From an uncultured Rikenellaceae bacterium (GTDB lineage: Bacteria > Bacteroidota > Bacteroidia > Bacteroidales > Rikenellaceae): a stretch of 6,495 nucleotides of DNA. Within the stretch, counting starts at the first letter, position 1. Every line of letters starts with the position of its first letter. Both the position numbers and the translations under genes were made by a program. Below the pieces are notes generated by a model, which saw only the letters and a program-made list of their open reading frames with translations, was not told where the DNA came from and did not search any database. Positions 1 to 6,233 of this stretch are shown here, piece by piece. The DNA lies in contig CASDWR010000013.1 in the NCBI GenBank assembly GCA_949284665.1, positions 1-6,495 of the forward strand, in the 5' to 3' direction.

Positions 1-285
1 CCGGAATTCGTCGAAGATGCTTCCGCTGGTTTCGAAATCGCCCATTTTGTAGTAGGCAGAACCGGAGTAGAAAGAGATGGTGTCATCCCTTGTCGTAAAA
101 TAGGGTTTCACCTCCTCGAACAGTTGGAGCGCCTTTTCGTATTTGTTTGCGCTGTAATATTCCAGAGCTTTTTGGTACATGAGCTCCATATCGTTGCTTT
201 TCAGGATCTTGTTGTAAGCACTGCATCCTGCGAAGACGGCTGTTGCGATCAGCATCACGATCCCACTGGAAATCCTTTTCGTCAT
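1..285 (-). CDS. bamD: BamD-like outer membrane assembly lipoprotein (5' part; cut by window edge)
   Basis: This is the first 95 residues of a leftward gene; the rest lies beyond position 1. BamD is the TPR lipoprotein of the BAM complex, which folds beta-barrel proteins into the outer membrane from its periplasmic face. The N-terminus has a basic start (MTKR), a hydrophobic stretch (residues 5-19) and a lipobox VFAGC, so Cys21 would be lipidated after signal peptidase II cleavage. After it come SAYNKILKSND, typical of the CFB BamD start, and two TPR-like helix pairs (about residues 36-59 and 70-94, with YQKALEYYSANKYEKAL and SGSAYYKMGDFETSG). ATG at 285 is chosen because it places the signal peptide correctly; the Shine-Dalgarno is weak. 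A matching promoter lies 40-70 bp upstream. Identification is from remembered family sequences; another TPR lipoprotein is possible but less likely. Confidence 0.85.
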   Translation of the reverse strand, partial: MTKRISSGIVMLIATAVFAGCSAYNKILKSNDMELMYQKALEYYSANKYEKALQLFEEVKPYFTTRDDTISFYSGSAYYKMGDFETSGSIFDEFR

Positions 286-325
286 AATAGTCTTACCGAT
301 TTGTGCACGCAAAACGAAATACGCG

Positions 326-356
326 CAAAATTACATAATTTTAACGAGGAGAAAAA
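326..356 (-). promoter_or_regulatory. Candidate primary-sigma promoter for bamD
   Basis: On the minus strand, TAATTTTG (333 to 326) matches the Bacteroides -7 consensus TAnnTTTG. A TTTT run around 356-353 stands about 19-20 bp upstream as a three-of-four match to the -33 TTTG. The implied transcript start near 319 would leave a leader of about 35 nt before the ATG at 285. The match is visual only, and the AT-rich background raises the chance of a false hit. Confidence 0.5.
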
Positions 357-370
357 AAATATATTGTTTT

Positions 371-403
371 TTTTAGAGTTCCCGGGAATAATGTGTAATT
401 TTG
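371..403 (+). promoter_or_regulatory. Candidate primary-sigma promoter for the PLP enzyme gene
   Basis: TAATTTTG (396-403) matches the -7 box TAnnTTTG, with TTTT (371-374) 21 bp upstream as a three-of-four -33 box. Transcription would begin near 410, giving a leader of about 68 nt before the GTG at 478. The same octamer serves the divergent bamD gene on the other strand, so this 192-bp gap (286-477) appears to hold two back-to-back promoters separated by A and T runs. No RNA gene or other element is evident in the gap. Confidence 0.5.
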
Positions 404-477
404 CATGTTGATCTGAACCGTTTTGGAAGACGACTTCGGACTTAACGGATCATTTTACAAACTAAAATTTTTTTGCG

Positions 478-1728
478 GTGAACATTTTAAATAGAATCGA
501 AAAGAATTCGGGCGGCCCGATCGGTCAGTACATGAAGTTCGCACACGGGTATTTCGCTTTTCCGAAATTGGAAGGGGAGATCGGTCCCAGAATGAAATTC
601 AGGGGGAAAGAAGTACTCAACTGGAGTTTGAATAACTATCTCGGCCTGGCCAACCATCCCGAAGTGCGGAAAGCGGATGCCGAGGGTGCGGCACAATTCG
701 GTATGGCGGCTCCGATGGGTGCGCGTATGATGAGCGGGCAAACCAAGTACCACGAGGAATTGGAACGTCAGTTAGCTGCCTTTGTGGGGAAAGAAGATGC
801 ATTTTTGCTCAATTTCGGCTATCAGGGCATGATTTCGATCATCGATTGTTTGCTTTCCCGTCGTGACGTGGTGGTTTACGATTCGGAGGCGCATGCCTGT
901 ATCATCGACGGTTTGAGGATGCATGTAGGGAAACGTTTTGTCTTTCCTCACAACGATATGGCACAGTTGCGCGTGGAACTCGCTCGGGCATCGGAGTTGG
1001 CCAAAGAACAGAATGGCGGTGTATTGGTAATCACTGAGGGTGTGTTCGGTATGAAGGGCGACTTGGGGAAACTCGATGAGATCGTTGCCATGAAAAAAGA
1101 TTTCGATTTCTGCCTTTTGGTTGATGACGCACACGGTTTCGGTACGATGGGTGAGAACGGACGCGGTACAGCCGAACATTTCGGTTGTGTCGACGGCGTG
1201 GATGTCCTGTTTAATACATTCGCAAAATCGATGGCTGGAATCGGCGCTTTTGTCGCCAGCCATAAGTACGTAGTCGACTATTTCCGTTACAACATGCGTT
1301 CACAGCAGTTTGCCAAGAGCCTGCCTATGCCGATGGTGATGGGTGCGTTCAAACGTTTGGAACTCATTAAAACCCACCCCGAATTTCGCCAAAAACTTTG
1401 GACGATTACCCGCGCTCTCCAGAAAGGGTTCCGTGAAGAAGGATTCGATATCGGGGGGACACTTTCGCCCGTGACGCCTGTCTACATGAAGGGAGGCGTG
1501 GATGAGGCAACCAATCTCGTTTATGATTTGCGTGAGAATTACAATCTTTTCTGTTCCGTGGTTACCTATCCGGTAATCCCCAAGGGAGAGATCATATTGC
1601 GTATTATCCCTACGGCTGCACATACCCTCGAGGATGTAGATTACACGCTGAAGTGCTTCAAGGAGTGCCGGACAAAATTGTTGGCCGGCGAATATCAAAA
1701 ACCGATGCCTTCGGTGGCAGATAAATAG
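478..1728 (+). CDS. Alpha-oxoamine synthase-family PLP enzyme (serine palmitoyltransferase or cysteate acyltransferase)
   Basis: The 416-residue fold-type I PLP enzyme belongs to the group that condenses an amino acid with an acyl thioester and releases CO2 (AONS, KBL, SPT). Visible residues: H139 in DSEAHAC, expected to stack on the PLP ring; D216 and H219 in LLVDDAHGFG, expected at the pyridine nitrogen and cofactor oxygen; K250 in TFAKSMAGIGAF, the Schiff-base lysine. Length is normal for the family. In this phylum such soluble enzymes make 3-ketosphinganine from serine or, in sulfonolipid producers such as Alistipes and Flavobacteria, 3-ketocapnine from cysteate. SPTs usually read FSKSLASIGGF around the lysine and DEAH at the aspartate; this one reads FAKSMAGIGAF and DDAH, so the substrate is open. 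Biotin (bioF) and threonine (kbl) roles seem less likely as neither pathway is adjacent. GTG at 478 is the only start between the in-frame stop at 463-465 and Met19, and it gives the family's N-terminus. Monocistronic, ending at the hairpin at 1750. Confidence 0.9.
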   Translation: MNILNRIEKNSGGPIGQYMKFAHGYFAFPKLEGEIGPRMKFRGKEVLNWSLNNYLGLANHPEVRKADAEGAAQFGMAAPMGARMMSGQTKYHEELERQLAAFVGKEDAFLLNFGYQGMISIIDCLLSRRDVVVYDSEAHACIIDGLRMHVGKRFVFPHNDMAQLRVELARASELAKEQNGGVLVITEGVFGMKGDLGKLDEIVAMKKDFDFCLLVDDAHGFGTMGENGRGTAEHFGCVDGVDVLFNTFAKSMAGIGAFVASHKYVVDYFRYNMRSQQFAKSLPMPMVMGAFKRLELIKTHPEFRQKLWTITRALQKGFREEGFDIGGTLSPVTPVYMKGGVDEATNLVYDLRENYNLFCSVVTYPVIPKGEIILRIIPTAAHTLEDVDYTLKCFKECRTKLLAGEYQKPMPSVADK

Positions 1729-1749
1729 AAAAGTGATCAGGTGGCCTAA

Positions 1750-1783
1750 AACAGAGGAGGTGGCTTTTGCCACCTCCTCTGTT
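1750..1783. terminator. Strong, probably bidirectional intrinsic terminator
   Basis: A perfect 15-bp stem (1750-1764 with 1769-1783) closes on a TTTT loop (1765-1768). On the plus strand it lies 21 nt past the PLP enzyme's stop and is followed by an imperfect TTGGTTT tract. On the minus strand it is followed directly by TTTT (complement of 1747-1750). It therefore suits both converging transcription units: the PLP enzyme gene from the left and the DUF1573-nfn-DUF2148 operon from the right, whose last stop is 186 nt away. Confidence 0.85.
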
Positions 1784-1968
1784 GGTTTCATCACGCATTG
1801 AAGTGAATCTCCATGTCCTGGTATGTACTTTCGAATGAGGTACAATACTATCTATGGATTCGGTTGGACAAATGGTTCCCTCTCTTGTCCCTTTCCTTTC
1901 GGGACGAGTCCGTTGAAGGAGGGAGGAGAAAAGAGTATGGTCCCCGTTCCAGTCGAAGGTTCTCCACT
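1784..1968. other. Intergenic stretch between convergent genes
   Basis: About 185 bp between the terminator and the DUF2148 stop. The reading frames crossing it have no family resemblance and look like chance. Two weak foldbacks are present: TGTAC/GTACA (1824-1828 with 1840-1844), and CTTGTCCC with GGGACGAG around 1884-1906 including one G-T pair. Neither has a T tract. It probably forms the 3' untranslated part of the leftward operon's transcript. Confidence 0.5.
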
Positions 1969-2508
1969 CTATTTTTTTGCCCGGTCGAAGAAGGGATTTT
2001 TCCCGGTGCATGAAAGCGGAATCGCAAAAATGACACTGCAGCCGGGGAGCAATCCCGATTCGCGTGCCGCTACTCCGGCCGAGAACAGAACCCGATTGTC
2101 TACTCTGCGGTCAGCGGCTACCGATACGGCCGAACCGACGGCCAACCCCAAATCGTTGACATTGAAAACGCATGGTGTCGGCTGCGACAGCCGTTCCTTC
2201 TTCATGCATGACGGAAAGCCACACAGTCCACAGTCCAGGCCTCGTACGGAATGTTTGGTCCCAATCAATACTACACCTCCCGACGCTTCGATGTTATCTG
2301 CGTCGCGTAAAAAGAACTCTCCGCCCCTCTCTTTCCCGATTCGGCGCATTGCGTCGGCCAACCGGTGCAGTTCATCGGCACCGAAAAGCGATGCAATTTC
2401 GAGATGATCCACTCCACAGGCCTTCGGTGCTGTCCGTGCAGCCGCCATCATGGCTCCTGCAACTTCTCGCAATTGTTCGATGCGATTCTCTTCTTCTTTG
2501 ATTATCAT
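1969..2508 (-). CDS. DUF2148-family ferredoxin-like Fe-S protein
   Basis: A 179-residue cytoplasmic protein without signal peptide or membrane segment. It matches the DUF2148 family by its N-terminal helix followed by AARTAPKACGVDHLE (24-38), the cysteine cluster C93-x2-C96-x4-C101-x11-C113 (LDCGLCGFPSCMKK), and the C-terminal signature IPLSCTGKNPFFDR (163-176). The four spaced cysteines probably bind one [4Fe-4S] cluster; C31, C157 and C167 are additional. Reaction and partner are unknown for the family. The ATG at 2508 (MIIKEEENRI) is preferred because the frame upstream runs back into nfnB with unrelated residues. It is the last gene of the leftward group, 91 nt after nfnB, with no promoter visible in the spacer, so co-transcription with nfnAB is likely. 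That suggests, as inference only, a redox-related or electron-carrying role near NfnAB. Confidence 0.88.
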   Translation of the reverse strand: MIIKEEENRIEQLREVAGAMMAAARTAPKACGVDHLEIASLFGADELHRLADAMRRIGKERGGEFFLRDADNIEASGGVVLIGTKHSVRGLDCGLCGFPSCMKKERLSQPTPCVFNVNDLGLAVGSAVSVAADRRVDNRVLFSAGVAARESGLLPGCSVIFAIPLSCTGKNPFFDRAKK

Positions 2509-2578
2509 TTTCCCCTGTCGTTTTATCTTATGTAGACATATATATATGCTGCTCGGACTGGGCAATTTGCACGGCAAT

Positions 2579-2599
2579 CCGGCCTGAATATATGGCCGG
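2579..2599 (-). other. GC-rich hairpin directly after nfnB
   Basis: CCGGCC (2579-2584) and GGCCGG (2594-2599) form a six-pair, all-GC stem around a nine-base AT-rich loop, starting at the base after the nfnB stop codon. No T tract follows on the minus strand, so it is not a normal intrinsic terminator. It may protect the upstream mRNA end or damp expression of the DUF2148 gene. A short alternating CATATATATATG palindrome (2537-2548) lies further along the same spacer. Confidence 0.4.
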
Positions 2600-3985
2600 T
2601 TATCGATTTTTGATATAGTTATCGATCGCTTTGGCGGCTTCCCGTCCTGCCCCCATGGCCAGGATGACGGTCGCGGCTCCTGTGACGGCGTCTCCGCCCG
2701 CGAAAATACCTGGCCGGGTGGTCGAACCATGGTGGTCGGCCGTCAAACAACCGCGGCGATTGGTCTCGAGACCGCGAGTGGTAGAGGCGATGAGGGGATT
2801 GGGAGATGTGCCGAGAGCCATTACAACCGTTTCGCATTCGATTTCGAATTCAGAACCTTCTACGGTTACCGGCGATCGGCGACCCGATTCGTCGGGTTCA
2901 CCCAATTCCATGCGTACGCAACGGATGGCCCGTACCCAACCCTTGTCATCCCCTAAAATTTCTACCGGATTGGTCAGCATGCGGAAATCGATACCCTCTT
3001 CTTTGGCATGGTGTACTTCTTCCGCCCGGGCGGGAAGTTCTGCCTCGGACCTTCTGTAGACGATAAATGCTTTTGCTCCCAATCGCTTGGCTGTACGTAC
3101 GGCATCCATTGCTACATTCCCACCTCCTACGACGACGGTTCGCGGTCCTACGAAGATCGGTGTGTCAGACTCTTCGTCGTATGCTTTCATCAGGTTGGCA
3201 CGGGTAAGAAATTCGTTGGCCGATACCACCCCGTTGAGATTCTCGCCGGGAATACCCATAAATCGCGGAAGTCCGGCTCCTGATCCGATGAAAACCGCCT
3301 CGAAGCCTTCATCTTCCATCAACGAGTCTACGGTAACCGTTCGTCCGACGATAGTATCGGTCTCAATGGTTACTCCGAGTCGTTTCACTTTTTCGATTTC
3401 CCTCCTTACGACACGTTCTTTGGGCAGACGGAATTCGGGAATCCCGTATTCGAGGACGCCTCCAGCCTTGTGAAGAGCTTCAAAAACGGTTACTTCGTAA
3501 CCGAGGCGGGCGAGATCGGCAGCACATGTCAACCCCGCGGGGCCGCTTCCTATGATAGCAACCTTATGCCCGTTTCGGGTGATATGAGGCATTTCCCGCA
3601 GACCGTTTTCGAGTTCCCAGTCGCCCACGAAACGTTCCAGTTTGCCGATGGCTACAGGCTCTCCTTTGATCCCCAATACGCATGATCCTTCGCACTGTGT
3701 TTCCTGCGGACATACACGGCCGCAAATGGATGGCAGCAACGAATCTTCGGATATGATTGCCGCAGCTTCGTCCATTGCCCCTTCGCGGACCTTGCGGATG
3801 AAGTCGGGAATCCGGATCGATACGGGGCAGGTCTCCACACAACGCGGTTTTTTGCATTCCAGACAACGTGTAGCCTCCAGACGCGCCTCCTGCACATCGT
3901 ATCCGTAACATACTTCTTCAAAATTGGTGGCCCGTACTTTCGGGTCCTGTTCCCGTACGGGAACTCTCGGTATCTTGTTTGCCAT
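2600..3985 (-). CDS. nfnB: NfnB: NADPH-binding subunit of ferredoxin:NAD(P)H oxidoreductase, GltD-like
   Basis: A 461-residue flavoprotein like the small subunit of glutamate synthase. With NfnA it forms the cytoplasmic NfnAB complex, which couples NADPH oxidation to simultaneous reduction of NAD+ and ferredoxin by flavin-based electron bifurcation, or the reverse. The N-terminal Fe-S domain has two complete cysteine groups: C41-x2-C44-x4-C49-x3-C53P and C88-x3-C92-x5-C98-x3-C102. FAD binding is shown by IIGSGPAG (144-151), followed by GGVLEYGIPEFRLP (175-188). NADP(H) binding is shown by VVGGGNVAMD (285-294), and the C-terminal FAD contact by AGGDAVTGAATVILAMGAGR (429-448). ATG at 3985 (MANKIPRVPVREQDP) is preferred to the in-frame ATG at 4027, which would add 14 polar residues absent from relatives. 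The alternative reading, a true GltD, is unlikely because no GltB large subunit is adjacent and nfnA is. Confidence 0.92.
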   Translation of the reverse strand: MANKIPRVPVREQDPKVRATNFEEVCYGYDVQEARLEATRCLECKKPRCVETCPVSIRIPDFIRKVREGAMDEAAAIISEDSLLPSICGRVCPQETQCEGSCVLGIKGEPVAIGKLERFVGDWELENGLREMPHITRNGHKVAIIGSGPAGLTCAADLARLGYEVTVFEALHKAGGVLEYGIPEFRLPKERVVRREIEKVKRLGVTIETDTIVGRTVTVDSLMEDEGFEAVFIGSGAGLPRFMGIPGENLNGVVSANEFLTRANLMKAYDEESDTPIFVGPRTVVVGGGNVAMDAVRTAKRLGAKAFIVYRRSEAELPARAEEVHHAKEEGIDFRMLTNPVEILGDDKGWVRAIRCVRMELGEPDESGRRSPVTVEGSEFEIECETVVMALGTSPNPLIASTTRGLETNRRGCLTADHHGSTTRPGIFAGGDAVTGAATVILAMGAGREAAKAIDNYIKNR

Positions 3986-4029
3986 GATGTTTCGTCGTGA
4001 TTCTGTTTGTTGTTTTTCCTGTTGCATCG

Positions 4030-4058
4030 TGTTGTCCGAGCATCTTGTCCGGACAACA
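4030..4058 (-). promoter_or_regulatory. Palindrome/hairpin in the nfnA-nfnB spacer
   Basis: The 87-nt spacer contains the perfect 12-bp palindrome TTGTCCGGACAA (4045-4056). The outer arms TGTTGTCC (4030-4037) and GGACAACA (4051-4058) can alternatively pair into an 8-bp stem with a 13-nt loop. The two structures share bases and exclude each other. There is no T tract after either, and no promoter match was found in the spacer. It could be an operator, an mRNA processing or stability element, or a translation control site for nfnB; the sequence alone does not decide. Confidence 0.45.
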
Positions 4059-4072
4059 ACCTTTTGGGAGCG

Positions 4073-4957
4073 TTAACGGTCGAGACCGATTTTGCACCGG
4101 TGGCCAGCAGCCCGTTCTTCAGCGATTTTCCTGGCTCGTTCTTCGAGATCCCTGTACATGCCCTGTCGCCGCATGGCTTCGTCGAAGTCGACCAGATGCC
4201 CATCGAATTCCGGCCCGTCCACACAAGTGAAATAGGTTTTTCCGCCCACGCTTACCCGGCAGGCTCCGCACATTCCGGTGCCGTCCACCATAATGGAGTT
4301 GAGGCTGACGATGGTGTGGATCCCGTACTCTCTGGTCGCCAGGGCCACAAATTTCATCATAATCATGGGGCCGATGGCGATTACTTCATCGTAATGCTTT
4401 CCCTGTCTGTCGATCAGATCTTTCATCAAGGCCGTAACCATGCCTTTGAATCCTTCGCTGCCGTCGTCCGTGGTAATATAGAGGTTGCCTGCCACGCTTC
4501 TCATCTCGTCTGTCATAATAAGCATCTCCTTGGTCTTGGCTCCGATGATGACGTCGGCATCGATACCCCGTTCGTGCAGCCACTTCACTTGGGGATAGAC
4601 GGGCGCCGTGCCTACACCTCCGGCAATAAAGAGTATTTTTTTGTCGTGAAGCGATTCGAGGTCTTCGTGTACGAATTCCGATGGATTGCCCAGCGGCCCG
4701 GCAAAATCGTTCAGGTACTCGCCTTCATTCAGGGCGCATATCTTGCGAGTCGAGACCCCGAGGGTTTGGATAACGATCCGTACGGTTCCTTTCTCGGGAT
4801 CGTAGTCGCAGACAGTAAGCGGGATACGCTCGCCCATCTCTCCTGCCCGTACGATCACGAACTGCCCCGGCTGTGCCGAACGGGCAACTCGGGGCGCTTC
4901 AATATTCATCGACCAGATATTCTGCGCCAGTTCTTTCTTCTCTACGATTTTATACAT
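4073..4957 (-). CDS. nfnA: NfnA: FAD/NAD-binding [2Fe-2S] subunit of ferredoxin:NAD(P)H oxidoreductase
   Basis: A 294-residue protein of the sulfide/dihydroorotate dehydrogenase-like (PyrK/FNR-type) family, the NAD(H) subunit of NfnAB. The N-terminal beta-barrel binds FAD through RIPLTV (44-49). The Rossmann part binds NAD through AGGVGTAP (112-119). The [2Fe-2S] site is DGTGMCGAC (225-233) plus C245 in FTCVDGPEFDG; known NfnA structures use one aspartate and three cysteines, which fits D225, C230, C233 and C245. All are intact. ATG at 4957 (MYKIVEKKEL) agrees with relatives; an in-frame ATG at 4984 would add nine residues (MREANKKCE) and is less likely. A helical, basic tail follows about residue 268. 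The partner nfnB follows after 87 nt; the DUF1573 gene precedes by 64 nt with no promoter match between, so one transcript is probable. PyrK is the main alternative, but no pyrD is present. Confidence 0.92.
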   Translation of the reverse strand: MYKIVEKKELAQNIWSMNIEAPRVARSAQPGQFVIVRAGEMGERIPLTVCDYDPEKGTVRIVIQTLGVSTRKICALNEGEYLNDFAGPLGNPSEFVHEDLESLHDKKILFIAGGVGTAPVYPQVKWLHERGIDADVIIGAKTKEMLIMTDEMRSVAGNLYITTDDGSEGFKGMVTALMKDLIDRQGKHYDEVIAIGPMIMMKFVALATREYGIHTIVSLNSIMVDGTGMCGACRVSVGGKTYFTCVDGPEFDGHLVDFDEAMRRQGMYRDLEERARKIAEERAAGHRCKIGLDR

Positions 4958-5021
4958 CTCACATTTTTTATTGGCTTCTCTCACGCAGAGGGAAGAGTTC
5001 GGGTTTGAAATTTTGTAACTG

Positions 5022-6104
5022 CTATTTTATCTCTGCCGAGATGCGCAATTCGCGCATCGGTCGTTGGGGATCGTTGACGATCAGTGTGACGCCTCCCGCC
5101 GCGATCCCGTATCGCTCGATTGCGACATGGAACGATACGCTGACATTGATGTGCTGGCCGGGAGCGATGGCGGTTCCTTCGGTCAGGTCGCATTCCGTAT
5201 CTTTTCGGGTTCTTATGTTACGTACCACCAGCGGGGAGTGTCCCGTATTGGCCAGTTTGAACACACAGATATGAGAGGAGCCGGGGGCGACTCTCCCGAA
5301 ATTGTGGAATGTCGGCGAGATGGTGCATCGGGGTGCCGTATCGGCATCGACTCCACGGAAGTCGTCAACAGCGATTACGGAAGAGGTGACAGGCAGTACA
5401 CTCTCACGACCGTCGGCCGAAAAGCGGATGCGGTCGGACAGTATGCCGTAAAGGGTTGCTCCCCGCAGGTCGTATGTTATTGTAATCGTCCCTTTCTCGC
5501 CTCCCTTCAGCCGGTTCGGTGCCGTGATTTTCAAGAAACCGCTTCCTGGCTCGACTGTGGTGGCAAGTTCGACTGTCCGGTCCGAATGATTGATAATTTC
5601 CAGCGTCCTCGATTTTACCTCTTCGTGTTCCATCGTGTCAAATCCCAGATGCAGCATGTTTGCCCGTACTTCACCGCTGAGGACAAAGGGATAACTCTCT
5701 TCTATGACTCGGGGTTTGGCGATTACCTTGCCGAAAAGCTGGAGGGTTACATGGTTTTTTCCGTTGTTGTAGATGACAGCCACCGGTTTTGAGAATTTTC
5801 CTTCGGCGCCGGCCGGGTTGTAGGTCACCTGAATTTCTCCACTCTCTCCCGGACGTACGGGTGCTTGCCGGAATGAGGGTGTCGTACAGCCGCAACTGAC
5901 TGAAATCCGTTCTACGACGACCGGGAGGTCTCCTGTATTGGTGAAACGAAATGTGTGGGAGACCGGACCGTCGGCTTCACGGATATCTCCGAAATCCCAT
6001 CCCTCCTCATCGAAGGTCATGATGCCTTGTGCAAGGACTGGTGCGGAGGCAAACGCCCATACTGTCCAAAGAAGCAATCCGATTTTGACCGAAGACCCCT
6101 TCAT
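5022..6104 (-). CDS. Exported DUF1573 protein with HYDIN-like immunoglobulin repeats
   Basis: A 360-residue protein with a signal peptide: basic start, hydrophobic core (residues 8-20) and a likely signal peptidase I site after VLA25. The mature part would be periplasmic or surface exposed. Residues about 34-128 form a DUF1573 domain with WDFGDIREADGPVSHTFRF, NTGDLPVVV and the family's SCGCTTP motif (70-76). Residues about 133-245 look like another beta-sandwich. Residues about 264-360 repeat the pattern (HNFGRVAPGSSHICVFKLANTGHSPLVV), but the CGC motif is replaced by KDTECDLTEG. This build resembles ASPM/SPD-2/Hydin immunoglobulin repeats. The family is abundant in Bacteroidota and its function is unknown. 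ATG at 6104 gives a well-formed signal peptide and sits about 28 nt from the predicted transcript start. It is the first gene of the leftward group, 64 nt before nfnA, which is odd for an exported protein linked to cytoplasmic redox enzymes. Confidence 0.9.
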   Translation of the reverse strand: MKGSSVKIGLLLWTVWAFASAPVLAQGIMTFDEEGWDFGDIREADGPVSHTFRFTNTGDLPVVVERISVSCGCTTPSFRQAPVRPGESGEIQVTYNPAGAEGKFSKPVAVIYNNGKNHVTLQLFGKVIAKPRVIEESYPFVLSGEVRANMLHLGFDTMEHEEVKSRTLEIINHSDRTVELATTVEPGSGFLKITAPNRLKGGEKGTITITYDLRGATLYGILSDRIRFSADGRESVLPVTSSVIAVDDFRGVDADTAPRCTISPTFHNFGRVAPGSSHICVFKLANTGHSPLVVRNIRTRKDTECDLTEGTAIAPGQHINVSVSFHVAIERYGIAAGGVTLIVNDPQRPMRELRISAEIK

Positions 6105-6138
6105 TTCCTAAACCCTCTCTTTCGAATCTATTTCCCGG

Positions 6139-6170
6139 CAAAAATATCAATTTATTTGCGATATCGCAAT
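6139..6170 (-). promoter_or_regulatory. Candidate promoter of the DUF1573-nfnAB-DUF2148 operon
   Basis: On the minus strand TATTTTTG (6146 to 6139) fits TAnnTTTG exactly, and ATTG (6170 to 6167) stands 20 bp upstream as a three-of-four -33 box. The implied start near 6132 leaves about 28 nt of leader before the ATG at 6104. A perfect palindrome (6156-6169) fills the spacer and overlaps the -33 box. No other promoter-like match was found within the spacers of the downstream genes, so this is the best candidate for driving the whole leftward group. Confidence 0.6.
6156..6169. promoter_or_regulatory. 14-bp palindrome, candidate operator
   Basis: TTGCGATATCGCAA is its own reverse complement over all 14 bases. 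It lies inside the spacer of the leftward promoter and covers three bases of the -33 box, so a dimeric protein bound here should block RNA polymerase. No regulator gene is adjacent, and the motif was not matched to a named regulator. Confidence 0.5.
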
Positions 6171-6233
6171 AGTTGTCCGTTTCCCGGGGCAAATGGGGTT
6201 GCGTTGAGGCGGGGCAGGGTGGAATGTGCTATA

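Noticed and set aside
124..411. 95-codon plus-strand frame at the left edge
   Set aside because: It is antisense to the BamD-like lipoprotein and runs into the AT-rich promoter gap, with no family features.
1924..1968. Possible intrinsic terminator directly after the DUF2148 stop (GAGT...ACTC followed by TTTT on the minus strand)
   Set aside because: Only a few interrupted pairs form. The perfect hairpin at 1750-1783 is far better.
1813..2407. Plus-strand open frames of 66 and 194 codons over the DUF2148 gene
   Set aside because: They lie antisense to a well-supported family member, have no recognisable motif and are rich in Ser/Pro/Arg as expected of shadow frames.
2509..2730. Longer start for the DUF2148 protein (74 extra residues)
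   Set aside because: The extension overlaps the nfnB coding end in another frame and is unlike the family N-terminus; ATG at 2508 fits.
2600..3985. True glutamate synthase small subunit (GltD)
   Set aside because: There is no large subunit nearby, and the gene is directly paired with an NfnA homologue, so NfnB is the better reading.
3986..4027. Upstream ATG for NfnB at 4027
   Set aside because: It adds the polar segment MQQEKQQTESRRNI not expected in the family; MANKIPRVPVREQDP is the usual type of start.
4007..5008. 333-codon plus-strand frame opposite nfnA
   Set aside because: It mirrors nfnA almost exactly. The minus-strand frame has complete FAD, NAD and Fe-S motifs, while this one has none.
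5064..5792. 242-codon plus-strand frame opposite the DUF1573 gene
   Set aside because: There is no signal, domain or plausible start; the minus-strand protein has a signal peptide and the family motifs.
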